A DNA stretch of 64,000 nt from Dyella tabacisoli (GCF_003350925.1 NZ_KZ857184.1:111493-175492); one strand, 5' to 3'. Shown: positions 23,365 through 33,252, counted from the first letter of the stretch. Notes: generated by a model not told the origin, from the sequence alone. Numbers and translations: made by a program.

Positions 23365-25077
23365 CTATCGCCCTGCTTGCACGCGCGCGGTCAGCTCACG
23401 CAGACGCGGATGATCCGGCGCCAGCTTGCGCGCGCTATCCAGCGATTGCGTGGCGCCGGGGCGATCGCCACGCGCAATTTGTTGATCGGCCTGATCCATC
23501 CATGCGCTGGCAAGACGCTGGCGTAGCTCGCCCTGCCCGACATCGCCCGGCGCCAGGTCGGACAAATCGGCCAGCCGGTTACCGGCCTGGGCGAGATTGC
23601 CGCTAGCCAACGACTGATTGAACTGACGGGCGACCACATTGGGCAACTCTTGCAAACCACGCCGCGCAGTCTCGTTGTTGCCGTCGATAGCCAGCGCACT
23701 GCGATACAAGTCGTAAGCGCTCTCGCCAGGCGGCAACATGATTTGACCGCGCTTGGCGGCCACATCGGCACGCTGCAGCATGCGCGCCAGCTCGGCGCTC
23801 TGTTGCGGCGTCAGGGTTGCCGGCGTGGCCTCGACCGGCTCCTCGGTACTTGGCACCGCGCGCGCCGTATGTTCGCGCACCACATGTTTCTGGGCATCGC
23901 TGAGTCGCGCGCGCGCTGCGGCCAGATCGGCTGACTTGGGCGCCCATGCCGCCGCCTGCTCGATCAGTTTGCCGGCTTGTGCCGTATCGCCATCGTCGAT
24001 CGCCGCATTAGCCTGCACGATTAACGCCTGTGCGACCTGCCCCAGCCCCGCCTTGGCTTCGGCATTGTCTGCGTCCAGCGCCAGGGCGGCTTTGAAATAC
24101 GCCAGTGCGGTGTCGTCACCGGGGCCAGCCATGCGACCGGCGCGCAAGGCATCCTGGCCGCGCTTGATGGCGTCATCCAGCTCACCGCTATCGTCTTTTT
24201 GTACCTGCACCAAGCTCGCGCGCAAGGCCGGCAATTCACCATAGTTGGGCAGCAGTACAGCGAGTTTGTCGATGATGGCGCTGGCTGCGACCCGGTCACC
24301 GGCGGTAAGCGTCTTGCGCGCCTGCGCCGCAAGCGCGTCGCCGACCTGATCCAAACCATGCGCCGCCACCGCATTGCCGGGGTCGGCGATAAGCACCTGG
24401 TGGTACAAGGCACCCGCGCCATCGGCGCCGTCCAGCCGGCCCTCGGCAAAGGCCTTTTGCGCCTGCTCGATCAAACTGCCCGTTTGTACGGTAGCGCCGC
24501 GTACCTTGGCCATGGCCTGAGTCAAGCGCTCTACATCGCTGCCGCCACCGAGCAGTTCGCGCGCGGCGGCCAGTGCCTGGTCCGCATCATCCAGCCGACC
24601 GGCCTGCAGCGCGGCATCCGCACGGCTGACTTCGGCCAGCCCTACTTTGCGCAAACCATCGCGCGCCCGATCGTTGTCGGGCTCCAACGCACGCGCCGCC
24701 TCGAACAACTCGCGCGCACTATGACCGTCATTACCGTCTAGACGGCCATTCTGAAAAGCCTGATCGGCACGCCCCAGCACATCGTTGAGTTCAGTACTCG
24801 GCACCAGCCCGCGCAAACGATCTTGTTCAACCCAGGCAAAGGCGATGACGCCTATCACGATCAACAGCAACAAAGGCAGCAGCCAGCCACGCTTACGGGC
24901 GCGCTTGGGTCGCGGCGGCGGCGCCGGGCGGCGGCGCTCGGGGTCGATGCTGACGTGTGGCAGACCATCGCGTGCCGACGACAGGGGCGATGGTTCATCC
25001 AAATGATCGATATCGCCCAGCGTCGGCTCGGTGCGGCCATGTTGCTCGGGGTCGTGGTGGTCTTTATGTCCGCTCAT
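23365..25077 (-). CDS. TPR-like repeat protein with one N-terminal TM segment
   Basis: A 570-residue protein with a charged N-terminal cytoplasmic tail containing a Pro/Arg stretch (RRRPAPPPRPKRARKRG), one TM segment WLLPLLLLIVIGVIAFAWV (about 65-83) and a long periplasmic region. That region carries several degenerate repeats of about 100 residues whose signature is AFQNGRLDG...ARELFEAARALEPDNDRARDGL, recurring as AFAEGRLDG..GALYHQVLIADPGNAVAAHGL and ALRAGRMAG..ALAYFKAALALDADN. These are TPR-type helices, so the role is probably protein-protein interaction at the cell envelope. The partner is unknown. It lies 38 bases before the SDR gene and 107 bases after relA. Confidence 0.8.
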   Translation of the reverse strand: MSGHKDHHDPEQHGRTEPTLGDIDHLDEPSPLSSARDGLPHVSIDPERRRPAPPPRPKRARKRGWLLPLLLLIVIGVIAFAWVEQDRLRGLVPSTELNDVLGRADQAFQNGRLDGNDGHSARELFEAARALEPDNDRARDGLRKVGLAEVSRADAALQAGRLDDADQALAAARELLGGGSDVERLTQAMAKVRGATVQTGSLIEQAQKAFAEGRLDGADGAGALYHQVLIADPGNAVAAHGLDQVGDALAAQARKTLTAGDRVAASAIIDKLAVLLPNYGELPALRASLVQVQKDDSGELDDAIKRGQDALRAGRMAGPGDDTALAYFKAALALDADNAEAKAGLGQVAQALIVQANAAIDDGDTAQAGKLIEQAAAWAPKSADLAAARARLSDAQKHVVREHTARAVPSTEEPVEATPATLTPQQSAELARMLQRADVAAKRGQIMLPPGESAYDLYRSALAIDGNNETARRGLQELPNVVARQFNQSLASGNLAQAGNRLADLSDLAPGDVGQGELRQRLASAWMDQADQQIARGDRPGATQSLDSARKLAPDHPRLRELTARVQAGR

Positions 25078-25184
25078 ATATCCCTTGCCTCAACGGCAAC
25101 GACAAGAGCTTAGCATTGCGCTATACGAGTACCTGGGGCATTAGTGGCGTTGCGTTCATGCGCGTTTAACTCCCTGGAGCCTAC

Positions 25185-27329
25185 TTATCCACCACTGACG
25201 CGCCGCACTTCAACCACATTGGGCAAGGCCGCCAGCCGCCCCAGCAAGGTCGATAACTGCTCGTAGTCGCGCACGCGCAAGGTAAAGCGCATCTCCACCT
25301 CGCCCGTGCGGGTAAAGACCCGGCTGGAGGAGGCAATGATATGGGTGCCGAAGTTGCTGATAAGGCTGGTGACGTCTTTCTGCAAGCCCTTGCGGTCATA
25401 GCCGCGCAGCTCGATGTCTACCTCGTAAGCCTGCGCGGCGGCCTTGCCCCATTCCACGTCGATCACCCGCTCGGGATCGCGCTGGGCCAGCCAGGCGAGG
25501 CTGCTGCAATCGGCGCGGTGCACGGATACACCCCGGCCACGGGTAATAAAACCGCGCACCGGATCGCCCGGCAACGGCTGGCAACACCGCGCCAGCGTGG
25601 TGAGCAGGTTGCCGATGCCTTCGATGCTCAGCGCGCTATGTTCGTGGGTGGCATGGCGTGAAGTGACTGGCAAGGCCGATTGCATGACCTCGGCCGGCGC
25701 GGCCGCTTCTTGCAACACGCGGGTGATCTGGCCGGGATTGATCTCGCCCAGCGCCAACGCGATCAACAGCTCATCGTGACTTTTCAGATGAAAATGCGCC
25801 GGCAGCTTGCTCAGATCGGCAGCCGGTACGGCATTGCGCTTGAGTTCGCGATCGAGCATGGCGCGGCCGGCGGCAATGTTGGCGTCGTGAGCGATGCGGC
25901 GAAACCACACCCGAACTTTTTCGCGCGCCCGGTTGGTATTGAGATAACCGTGATGTACCGACAGCCAGTCGCGGCGAGGCTCGGACAATTTACCCGTGAG
26001 GATCTCGATCCGATCGCCGCTCTGCGGCTGAAAACTCAACGGCACGATGCGGCCGTTGACCTTGGCGCCGCGGCAACGATGCCCCACTTCGGTGTGTATG
26101 TGGTAAGCGAAATCCAGCACGGTGGCGCCATGCGGCAGATCGAACACCTCCCCTTTCGGGGTCAATAGATAGACCCGATCTTCCAGCAACTCGGTTTGCA
26201 GCTCGGCCGCCAGATCGCCACCGCCAGAATCGGCTTCGTTCTCGCCGCGCGGCTCCAACAGGCGGCGCATCCAGGCGATTTTCGCCTCGAACTCGCTGTC
26301 GCCGCTGCCGCCCTCTTTGTAGCGCCAGTGCGCTGCCACGCCCAACTCGTTGTAGCGATGCATGTCGTGGGTGCGTATCTGCACCTCCAAGGTTTTGCCG
26401 CGCGGGCCGATCACCGCCGTATGCAGCGAGCGGTAGTCATTGCCTTTGGGTCGGGCAATGTAATCGTCGAATTCGCCCGGCAGGTGCGGCCACAGCGTAT
26501 GCACCACGCCGAGTGCGCCATAGCAATCGGCCACGCTGTCGACCAGCACGCGCACGGCGCGAATATCGTACAGATCGGAAAACTCCAGCGCCTTGCGCTG
26601 CATTTTTTTCCAGATCGAGTAGATGTGCTTGGGCCGTCCGGCCAGGTTGGCCTCAATACCTGCCGCTGCCAGCGCGCGGCGCAATACCTCCAGCGATTCC
26701 TCGATAAAGCCTTCGCGGTCGGTACGGCGCTCATCGAGTAGTTTGGCGATGCGCTTGTAGGTCTCCGGCTGCAGATGACGAAACGCCAGATCCTCCAGCT
26801 CCCACTTCAGTTGCCAAATACCAAGCCGATTGGCGAGTGGCGCATGGATATCGTTGGTGAGCCGGGCCAACGCCTGCCGTTCTGGTTCGGGTAGCGCGCT
26901 GGCCGCACGCAATCGCGCTAGCTGACGCGCCAGCAGAATAAACACCACGCGCACGTCGCGGATGATCGCCAACAACAAACGGCGCAAACCTTCGGTGCCG
27001 GTACCCGGCGCACGTTGCGCATGCAGCATCCACACTTGTTCGGCCGCCTCCTGACCTGCCACCAGGCGCTGCAACTCGGCAGGCAGGCGTGCTGCCTGTT
27101 GCTGCCACAACACCGGATCGACGCGCGCCAGTTCAAACCACAGTGCAGCCGTCTGGGTTTGCGCGTCGCAGCCAAGCATGCCCAGCAGATCGAGTACGTC
27201 GGCGCATTCGTCGCCGTTCATCGGCCGCTGCGAACACAACTCGATCACCTCGGTCAGCGGCGCCGGCAAGGCACGCTCGCGCCATGCCGCTAAACGTGTT
27301 GACGCTGATGGTGGCGCGGCTTGAACCAT
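25185..27329 (-). CDS. relA: RelA, GTP pyrophosphokinase ((p)ppGpp synthetase I)
   Basis: Makes (p)ppGpp on ribosomes stalled by uncharged tRNA. Domain order: N-terminal hydrolase-like domain without the HD motif (inactive), synthetase (YDIRAVRVLVDS; EFDDYIARPKGNDYRSLHTA near 285; TLEVQIRTHDMHRYNE), TGS (GEVFDLPHGATVLDFAYHIH), helical, zinc-finger-like Cys cluster (TLARCCQPLPGD) and a C-terminal ACT (VDIELRGYDRKGLQKDVTSL). EFDD in the synthetase is the acidic motif typical of RelA rather than SpoT. I used ATG 27329 (714 residues) rather than an upstream frame to 27470 of no conserved content; an AGGAG lies upstream. It is slightly shorter than E. coli RelA (744). Confidence 0.93.
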   Translation of the reverse strand: MVQAAPPSASTRLAAWRERALPAPLTEVIELCSQRPMNGDECADVLDLLGMLGCDAQTQTAALWFELARVDPVLWQQQAARLPAELQRLVAGQEAAEQVWMLHAQRAPGTGTEGLRRLLLAIIRDVRVVFILLARQLARLRAASALPEPERQALARLTNDIHAPLANRLGIWQLKWELEDLAFRHLQPETYKRIAKLLDERRTDREGFIEESLEVLRRALAAAGIEANLAGRPKHIYSIWKKMQRKALEFSDLYDIRAVRVLVDSVADCYGALGVVHTLWPHLPGEFDDYIARPKGNDYRSLHTAVIGPRGKTLEVQIRTHDMHRYNELGVAAHWRYKEGGSGDSEFEAKIAWMRRLLEPRGENEADSGGGDLAAELQTELLEDRVYLLTPKGEVFDLPHGATVLDFAYHIHTEVGHRCRGAKVNGRIVPLSFQPQSGDRIEILTGKLSEPRRDWLSVHHGYLNTNRAREKVRVWFRRIAHDANIAAGRAMLDRELKRNAVPAADLSKLPAHFHLKSHDELLIALALGEINPGQITRVLQEAAAPAEVMQSALPVTSRHATHEHSALSIEGIGNLLTTLARCCQPLPGDPVRGFITRGRGVSVHRADCSSLAWLAQRDPERVIDVEWGKAAAQAYEVDIELRGYDRKGLQKDVTSLISNFGTHIIASSSRVFTRTGEVEMRFTLRVRDYEQLSTLLGRLAALPNVVEVRRVSGG

Positions 27330-27548
27330 AACGAGCGAGGCTCCTGTCTGACGCCCCATTCTAGACGCGGTTGGCCGTGGCCGGGCGGGCGTGGACGTGC
27401 ATGGACGTGCTGGGTAGGTTGGGGTGAGCGCAAGCGAACCCCAACGTCGATGGCCCAGCATTACCAACAAGGTCGATTGGATTCCGCGATGTTGGGGTTC
27501 GCGTTGCTCACCCCAACCTACCGAGGTTGGGGGCTGAGGTTTGGGGTT
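27330..27548. other. Intergenic region between relA and hrpA with an inverted repeat
   Basis: Apart from the inverted repeat 27413-27522 it holds the presumed relA promoter, which I could not place. Confidence 0.5.
27413..27522. repeat. Inverted repeat of the GGTAGGTTGGGGTGAGC type
   Basis: The left arm (27413-27445, GGTAGGTTGGGGTGAGC... CCCCAAC) is repeated in opposite orientation at 27491-27522 (GTTGGGG...CCCCAACCTACC), 45 bases apart. Each arm also contains an internal palindrome (TTGGGG...CCCCAA). I associate this sequence type with dispersed intergenic repeats of many Gammaproteobacteria. Confidence 0.85.
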
Positions 27549-30500
27549 TCAGTTCACGGCTTCCAGCGCCTTGGCCAGGCGTTTGGCCGATACCGGTTCG
27601 GCGGTTTTCAGCTCTTGTGCGAACAGCGACACGCGCCACTCTTCGATCAGCCAGCGCAATTCGTCGAGCGACGCGGTGCCGGCGGCGCGATGTTTCAGGT
27701 ATTCGCGCCAATACGGCAACACCTGCAGCATGCGTTGCTGGTCTTTGGTCGGGTCTTGGCGCAGGCGTTCGGCGCGCAAGCGCATCGCTTTGAGGTAACG
27801 CGGAAAGTGGGCAAGCCGCGCGGTGGGCAGTTCGCGCAAGAAACCCGGCACCAGCAAGCCATCGAGTTGCTCGCGCAGGTCGTCGTAACTGGCGCGGGCG
27901 AAGCCGAGCAAGGGTGGCTGTAGCCAGGACTTTAAATCGGCCTGCGCTTCAATGATCGGCTCGGCCAGTTTTAAGCGCTCTACGGCGGCGGCAAACAGCT
28001 CGCGCGAGACTTGAGTACGCAAGGTCTCGAAGGCTGCGGCCGTGCGCACGTCCAGTTCGTGGCGTTCGAGCAGGTCGGCAAAACCACCTTCGACCAGGTC
28101 TTCGCGCAGGCTATCGATACTGCCCAGCGGTGCGTATTTCAACGCCAGCGGATTGGCGACCGGCAAGCGTCGCCGTGCTTGTTTGGCATCGCTGGACAAT
28201 GCATTGCGCAGCAAACGCACCACGCCATCGCGATGCGCGACACGCGCTTCATCACCGCGCTCGAACACGCGCAGCGCGACGGTTTCGCCCAGATCCACCA
28301 GCGCGGGAAACGCCAGCAAGCCGCCGTCGGAACGGACCTGGCGAGGAATCTCCTCAAAATCCCAGGTGGCTACGTCTTCGCGGGTCAGCTCGATATCGGT
28401 CTTGCGCGAGAACGCCTCGCGCGCCTGACCCTCCCACTGCCGGCGAATGGCTACCAGATCACGACTCGAGGCGAGTGTCTTGCCTTGCTCATCGTGCAGG
28501 CGATAACGCATATGAAAATGCGCCGGCAGCTCAACGGCCGTGAATTGGGCCGCGCCGATCTCGACACCCGTCGTGCGCTTGAGGAAACCGGCCAGCGATT
28601 TGGCCAGCGACTCGTCACTGGGCGCTACCGCCTCGACAAACGCGCGGGCGAAATCCGGCGCCGGCACAAAGTTGCGTCGCAACGGCTTTGGCAGGCCACG
28701 AATCAATTCGGCCACTTTCTCGCCGAGCAGGCCCGGCACCAGCCACTCGCAACGTGCTGCCGGCAGCGCGTTCAACATCGCCAGCGGCAAATGCAGGGTG
28801 ACGCCATCGGCCTCGTCGCCGGGAACGAAGCGATATTCCAGACGGTAACGCTGCGGCAGTATCTCGATCGCGGCGGGGAACGCTTTCGGATCGAGTCCGG
28901 CGCCGCCGACCATCACGTCATCGATCGACCAGCGCAGCGCAGCCTGCTCGGCCGGGCGTGCTTTGCGATACCACGCATCGAGCGCACGGCTACTGGCGAT
29001 CTCTTGCGGCAGCTTGTCCGCAAAAAAGTTGACCAGCTCGTCCTCGTGACGGATTAAGCCCTCGCGGCGCTGCTTGGCCTCGATACCCAAGGCGTCGTCC
29101 AGCACGCGTTGATTGGCGCGAATAAAATCCACGCGCGCATCGATGTCGCAACGAACCAGCGCCTCGCGCAGGAAAATCGCATGTGCTTGCGCTGGATCTT
29201 GCTGCTGAAAAGTCACCGGCCGCCGCTCGACCAGGCTCAAACCGAACAGGCTCACTTGCTCGTAAGCCACCACATGCCCGCGCTTCTTCGACCAATGCGC
29301 ATCGCGGCAGGCACTGCGCAGCAAATGCGCGGCCTGCTGCTCGACCCACAAAGGCTCGATGCGGGCGCACATCATGCCCCACACCTTGCCGCCGATATCG
29401 AGAATCTGCGTGGCGAAGATCCAGTTTGGCGGCACTTTGGCTAGTGCTGAGCCGGGGAATACCTGGAAACGCCGCTCGCGCGTGCTTAGGTATACACCCT
29501 TCTCGTCTTTGCGGCCCACCTGGGTAGGCAGGCCAGCCAGCAGGCTGCGGTGGACGCTCTCGTACAGACGATCGGCTTCGTTGTTGTCGGGAACGGGGAA
29601 CGGGGAACGGGGAACATGAGCGTCACCGTTGCCCTTATCCTTGCCGTTCTTCGTAGCGCTTTTGTTGCCACTTCTGTTGTCCATCGCCGCTTTGGGTGGC
29701 TGCGACGTCAATGTTCCCCGTTCCCCATTCCCCGTTCCCCAAATCTCCTGCGCCACCAGCAACAACTGCCGATGCAACTCGCGCCACTCGCGCATGCGCA
29801 TAAAGCTGAGGAAGTTTCGCGAGCACCAATCGCGCAGTTTCGACTGCGTCAGCTCCTCGTGCACCGCGTGGTATTCACGCCACAGGTTGAGCACGCCGAC
29901 GATATCGGATTTCGGATCGACAAAGGCCGCATGAGCGGCATCGGCTTGCTGGCGCGCATCGGCGGGGCGCTCGCGCGGGTCTTGGATACTCAAGAATGAA
30001 ACGACGGTAAGCAGTTCGCGCAGGCAACCCAGCGTGTTCGCCTCGACCAGCATGCGCGCCAACTGCACATCGATCGGCAGCCGCGCCAGGGTGCGGCCGA
30101 TGGCGGTGAGCCGGCGCTGCTCGTCAATCGCGGAGATTTCCGCGAGGCGGCGATAGCCGTCGGCGATGACTCGCGGGTCGGGTGCTTCGAGAAAGGGGAA
30201 TTCGTCCACCTCGCCCAATTGCAGCGACAGCATGCGCAGGATCACGTTGGCCAGCGACGAACGCAGCAGCTCGGGGTCGGCGAAGGCTGCGCGGCTGGCG
30301 TAGTCGGCTTCGTCATATAAGCGATAGCAAATACCGGGGCCGACGCGGCCGCAGCGGCCTTTGCGCTGATCGGCGGCGGCTTGCGAAATCGGCTCGACAT
30401 GTAGGCGTTCAAGCTGGCTGCGCTGGCTGTAGCGCTTCACGCGAGCCTGCCCGCTATCGACGACGTAGCGAATACGCGGCACCGTCAACGAGGTTTCCGC

Positions 30501-31580
30501 CACATTGGTGGCCAGCACCACGCGTCGTTTGGTGCCGGGCTTGAACACGCGATCCTGGTCGCCGGCGGACAGCCGGGCGTACAGCGGCATAATCTCCGTC
30601 TCGCGGTATTGCCGGCGCGACAGCAGTAGATGCGCATCGCGAATCTCGCGTTCGCCGGGCATGAAAATCAACACGTCGCCGCGCGGGTCGTCGTGAGTGA
30701 TTTCATCCAGCACGGCAGCGATATGCTCGGCACCGCCTTGCTGCATATCGCCCGCGCGCTGACCGCGCCTTGCCGCCAACTCGTCCAGCGAGCGCCAACG
30801 TACCTCCACCGGATACGCGCGCCCTTCCACCGACACTACCGGCGCGCCATCGAAATGCTCGGCGAAGCGCGCGGTATCGATGGTGGCCGAGGTAACGATG
30901 ATTTTCAGCTCGGGCCGTTTAACCGCAAGCCGCTTCAGATAGCCCAGCAAAAAGTCGATATTGAGGCTGCGCTCGTGCGCCTCGTCGATGATGATGGTGT
31001 CGTAAGCGCTCAGCCACGGATCGCCCTGCGTCTCGGCGAGCAGGATGCCGTCGGTCATGAACTTGATAAGGCTTTGCTCGGATACCTGATCGTTAAAACG
31101 AACCTGGAAACCGACCTTGTCGCCAAGCTGGGTGCCGAGCTCTTCGGCGACGCGACGCGCTACCGAGCGCGCGGCCAGGCGGCGGGGCTGGGTGCAGCCG
31201 ATCATGCCCGCTTCGCCCCGACCCGCCGCCAGGCATAGCTTGGGTAATTGGGTGGTCTTGCCCGAGCCGGTCTCGCCGGCAATCACCACCACCTGGTTTT
31301 CGCGTATGAGCTTGATGATGTCGTCGGCACGCGCGGTGATCGGCAGCGACTCGTCCAGCCGAATGGCTGGTTTGGCCGCCACGCGGGCACGGCGCTTTGC
31401 TGCCGAGGTTTCAATATCAGACGTCAGCGCCGCGAGTTTTTTCTCGTCCGGCTTGCGCGACAACGCCCGCCAACGGCCGAGCAAACGGCCGAAATCGCGA
31501 CTGGACACGCCATCGAGTGCCTTGCGCAGGGCGCGCAGTTGGGGCTCGGGCGTAGCGGAGGAAGGGGATACGTTACTCAT
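27549..31580 (-). CDS. hrpA: ATP-dependent RNA helicase HrpA (DEAH family), with a repeat insertion
   Basis: A 1343-residue DEAH-box helicase. Seen: Walker A GETGSGKTTQLPK (about 102), DEAH (about 197), VTSATIDTARF (motif III), motif VI QRKGRCGRVGPG, then the HA2/OB region and the long HrpA C-terminal domain ending KRLAKALEAVN. E. coli HrpA rescues stalled ribosomes and processes fimbrial mRNA. Start ATG 31580 gives MSNVSPSSATPEPQLRALRK; an ATG 12 bases further upstream is less likely. Oddity: residues of about 613-664 (VWEIWGTGNGERG... PRSPFPVPDNN) are encoded by a CGGGGAA-heptamer inverted element inserted in frame, 153 bp long, between the winged-helix part and ADRLYESVHRSLL. The frame remains intact. 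Confidence 0.93.
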   Translation of the reverse strand: MSNVSPSSATPEPQLRALRKALDGVSSRDFGRLLGRWRALSRKPDEKKLAALTSDIETSAAKRRARVAAKPAIRLDESLPITARADDIIKLIRENQVVVIAGETGSGKTTQLPKLCLAAGRGEAGMIGCTQPRRLAARSVARRVAEELGTQLGDKVGFQVRFNDQVSEQSLIKFMTDGILLAETQGDPWLSAYDTIIIDEAHERSLNIDFLLGYLKRLAVKRPELKIIVTSATIDTARFAEHFDGAPVVSVEGRAYPVEVRWRSLDELAARRGQRAGDMQQGGAEHIAAVLDEITHDDPRGDVLIFMPGEREIRDAHLLLSRRQYRETEIMPLYARLSAGDQDRVFKPGTKRRVVLATNVAETSLTVPRIRYVVDSGQARVKRYSQRSQLERLHVEPISQAAADQRKGRCGRVGPGICYRLYDEADYASRAAFADPELLRSSLANVILRMLSLQLGEVDEFPFLEAPDPRVIADGYRRLAEISAIDEQRRLTAIGRTLARLPIDVQLARMLVEANTLGCLRELLTVVSFLSIQDPRERPADARQQADAAHAAFVDPKSDIVGVLNLWREYHAVHEELTQSKLRDWCSRNFLSFMRMREWRELHRQLLLVAQEIWGTGNGERGTLTSQPPKAAMDNRSGNKSATKNGKDKGNGDAHVPRSPFPVPDNNEADRLYESVHRSLLAGLPTQVGRKDEKGVYLSTRERRFQVFPGSALAKVPPNWIFATQILDIGGKVWGMMCARIEPLWVEQQAAHLLRSACRDAHWSKKRGHVVAYEQVSLFGLSLVERRPVTFQQQDPAQAHAIFLREALVRCDIDARVDFIRANQRVLDDALGIEAKQRREGLIRHEDELVNFFADKLPQEIASSRALDAWYRKARPAEQAALRWSIDDVMVGGAGLDPKAFPAAIEILPQRYRLEYRFVPGDEADGVTLHLPLAMLNALPAARCEWLVPGLLGEKVAELIRGLPKPLRRNFVPAPDFARAFVEAVAPSDESLAKSLAGFLKRTTGVEIGAAQFTAVELPAHFHMRYRLHDEQGKTLASSRDLVAIRRQWEGQAREAFSRKTDIELTREDVATWDFEEIPRQVRSDGGLLAFPALVDLGETVALRVFERGDEARVAHRDGVVRLLRNALSSDAKQARRRLPVANPLALKYAPLGSIDSLREDLVEGGFADLLERHELDVRTAAAFETLRTQVSRELFAAAVERLKLAEPIIEAQADLKSWLQPPLLGFARASYDDLREQLDGLLVPGFLRELPTARLAHFPRYLKAMRLRAERLRQDPTKDQQRMLQVLPYWREYLKHRAAGTASLDELRWLIEEWRVSLFAQELKTAEPVSAKRLAKALEAVN
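29588..29740. repeat. Heptamer inverted element inside hrpA
   Basis: GGGGAAC units at 29588-29615 face GTTCCCC/ATTCCCC units at 29713-29740 across about 97 bp. The total is 153 bp, divisible by three, so the hrpA frame is kept. The layout matches the element at 22097-22320. Confidence 0.85.
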
Positions 31581-31698
31581 GGGACCGCACATGATAGCCG
31601 CACACTATGGCCGACATTGGCAGTATCCATTTCCCCCCGCCCCGCTCCCCCGCTAAGCTCGGCCTTGTCTCTCATCTACACCACAGGAAGGAGCACTC

Positions 31699-32166
31699 AT
31701 GGCCGTTTCGATCGGTATCCCCAAGAAAGAGCGCGAGCAAATCGCCAAGCATCTCTCCAAGCTGCTGGCCGATACCTATTCGCTCTACCTGAAAACGCAC
31801 AGCTTCCACTGGAACATCACCGGCCCGCAGTTCAACAGCCTGCATACGATGTTCGAGACCCAGTACAACGAACTGTGGCTGGCCGCCGATGAAGTCGCCG
31901 AACGTATCCGCACTCTGGACGTATTCGCCCCAGGCTCCTACAGCCAGTTCGGCAAGCTCACCTCGATCAAGGAAGAGTCCGGCGTACCGGACTGGAAAGT
32001 GATGGTCAATCAGCTCGTCGAAGGCCACGAGATCGCCGCGCATACCGCGCGCCAGACGATCAAGGCCGCCAGCACCGCCGGCGATGAAGGCAGCGCCGAC
32101 CTCGTCACCGGTCGCCTGAAAGAGCACGAGAAGACCGCCTGGATGCTGCGCTCGCTGCTGAAGTAG
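31699..32166 (+). CDS. dps: Dps family ferritin-like DNA-protection protein
   Basis: A 155-residue mini-ferritin that stores iron and protects DNA in starvation and oxidative stress. The ferroxidase residues at the subunit interface are visible in [20 protein letters not shown] (His37, His49, Glu53) and [16 protein letters not shown] (Asp64, Glu68). AGGAAGGAG lies five bases before the ATG. The C-terminal helix [13 protein letters not shown] is normal. Length and motifs are canonical. It is convergent with the XRE-cupin operon, with a hairpin between them. Confidence 0.92.
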   Translation: MAVSIGIPKKEREQIAKHLSKLLADTYSLYLKTHSFHWNITGPQFNSLHTMFETQYNELWLAADEVAERIRTLDVFAPGSYSQFGKLTSIKEESGVPDWKVMVNQLVEGHEIAAHTARQTIKAASTAGDEGSADLVTGRLKEHEKTAWMLRSLLK

Positions 32167-32179
32167 GCCAAGCACGGAA

Positions 32180-32213
32180 CCGGGCCGGCGGCGTCTATCG
32201 CCGCCCACCCGGC
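32180..32213. terminator. Stem-loop between dps and the XRE-cupin gene
   Basis: GGCGGCG pairs with CGCCGCC around TCTAT, extended by CCGGG and CCCGG. It sits between convergent genes and has no U-tract; a bidirectional transcript end is plausible. Confidence 0.5.
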
Positions 32214-32221
32214 TCACCCCC

Positions 32222-32803
32222 TCAGCCATCCTTGAATATGGCTGGGGTGCCGACCCAGATCATGCGCACTTCGGTATCGCCTATATTGCGCATGCTGTAA
32301 GGGTGGCGTTGATCGAAGTGCGCGCTGTCGCCGGCATGCAATTCAAATTTTTTCTTACCGACACACATCTCCAGCGTGCCACTGAGGATGTACCAGAAGC
32401 CCTCGCCTTCGCGGTGCACCATAGGCGCTTCCAGGCCCGGCGGCACGATCAGCCGCAGCGCCTCCATTTTGCGCTCCGCATGACGCCCGCTCAGCCGTTC
32501 GTAGATCACCGGTGAATTAAGCTCGATGCGATCGTGCTCATCGGCGCGGCAGACGATTTGGCCCGGCGTGGGCACACCGACGAAATAATCGATATCCACG
32601 TCCAGCGCACGCGCGATGGCTTCCAGCGAGAGCAGCGAGGGATGCGCCAGATTTCGCTCTACCTGCGACAGGAACGGTACCGACAAGCCCGATCCGCTGG
32701 CCAGCCCCTGCAAGGTAAGCCCCAGCCCCCGGCGCCGGTCGCGAATAGCCGTACCGATGCTCGATACGCTGGATTTACCGACGGATGAAACCGTGCCGGC
32801 CAT
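32222..32803 (-). CDS. XRE-family regulator with C-terminal cupin domain
   Basis: A 193-residue regulator. The HTH (IGTAIRDRRRGLGLTLQGLA, GSGLSVPFLSQVERNLAHPS, about 15-55) is followed by a cupin (LRLIVPPGLEAPMVHREGEGFW, YILSGTLEMCVGKKKFELHA, GDSAHFDQRHPYSMRNIG). This fusion is typical of PuuR/HipB-like regulators sensing a small metabolite such as a polyamine or amino acid. The gene follows the NTF2-like gene on the same strand after two bases, so they form an operon. The target is unknown; candidates are the divergent TonB receptor at 33587 or its own operon, through the inverted repeat at 33347-33362. Confidence 0.87.
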   Translation of the reverse strand: MAGTVSSVGKSSVSSIGTAIRDRRRGLGLTLQGLASGSGLSVPFLSQVERNLAHPSLLSLEAIARALDVDIDYFVGVPTPGQIVCRADEHDRIELNSPVIYERLSGRHAERKMEALRLIVPPGLEAPMVHREGEGFWYILSGTLEMCVGKKKFELHAGDSAHFDQRHPYSMRNIGDTEVRMIWVGTPAIFKDG

Positions 32804-32805
32804 GA

Positions 32806-33252
32806 TTACGAACTGTGATCGGCAACGATCAGCCAGCGCGCCCCGACCTTATGGAACACCAGCGTGGTAATGCCAGATACGGTGACGCCGGTGTCCTGCT
32901 TCAAGAAATAGCGGCCGACGACAAAGGCGTACTGCGACCCCATTTCTTTCACGTCGATGAGTTGCAAGGACAACTGACCCATGCTGGCGCCGTCGCCTTT
33001 CTTGAAGCGCTTGGCGTACATCTCTTCGATCGCGGCATAACCCGTGGTGACGCCCTGGGAACCGATGTAGCGGGTCGTCGGCGAGTTTTCGTAAACCTGC
33101 ATGAAGGTCTTCAGATCGCCGGCCGTCCACGACGCGGCACTCTCATTGAGCGCTTTCTCGATCGACGCATGCACCGAATCGGCTTGAGTTTCAGCCATCA
33201 CCGGCATGGTCACGACGGCAGCGGCACAGAACAGCAGCGGGATAGTTTTCAT
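32806..33252 (-). CDS. Exported SnoaL/DUF4440-like (NTF2 fold) protein
   Basis: A 148-residue protein with a signal peptide (IPLLFCAAAVVTMPVMA). The mature part fits the NTF2-like fold: a first helix HASIEKALNESAASWTAGDL, the cone region TFMQVYENSPTTRYIG, VTTGYAAIEEMYAKRF, and final strands SGITTLVFHKVGARWLIVAD. Such proteins often bind or turn over small molecules. I set the start at ATG 33252, directly before the signal peptide; the upstream frame is not conserved-looking. It overlaps no gene and is two bases from the XRE-cupin gene. Confidence 0.8.
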   Translation of the reverse strand: MKTIPLLFCAAAVVTMPVMAETQADSVHASIEKALNESAASWTAGDLKTFMQVYENSPTTRYIGSQGVTTGYAAIEEMYAKRFKKGDGASMGQLSLQLIDVKEMGSQYAFVVGRYFLKQDTGVTVSGITTLVFHKVGARWLIVADHSS

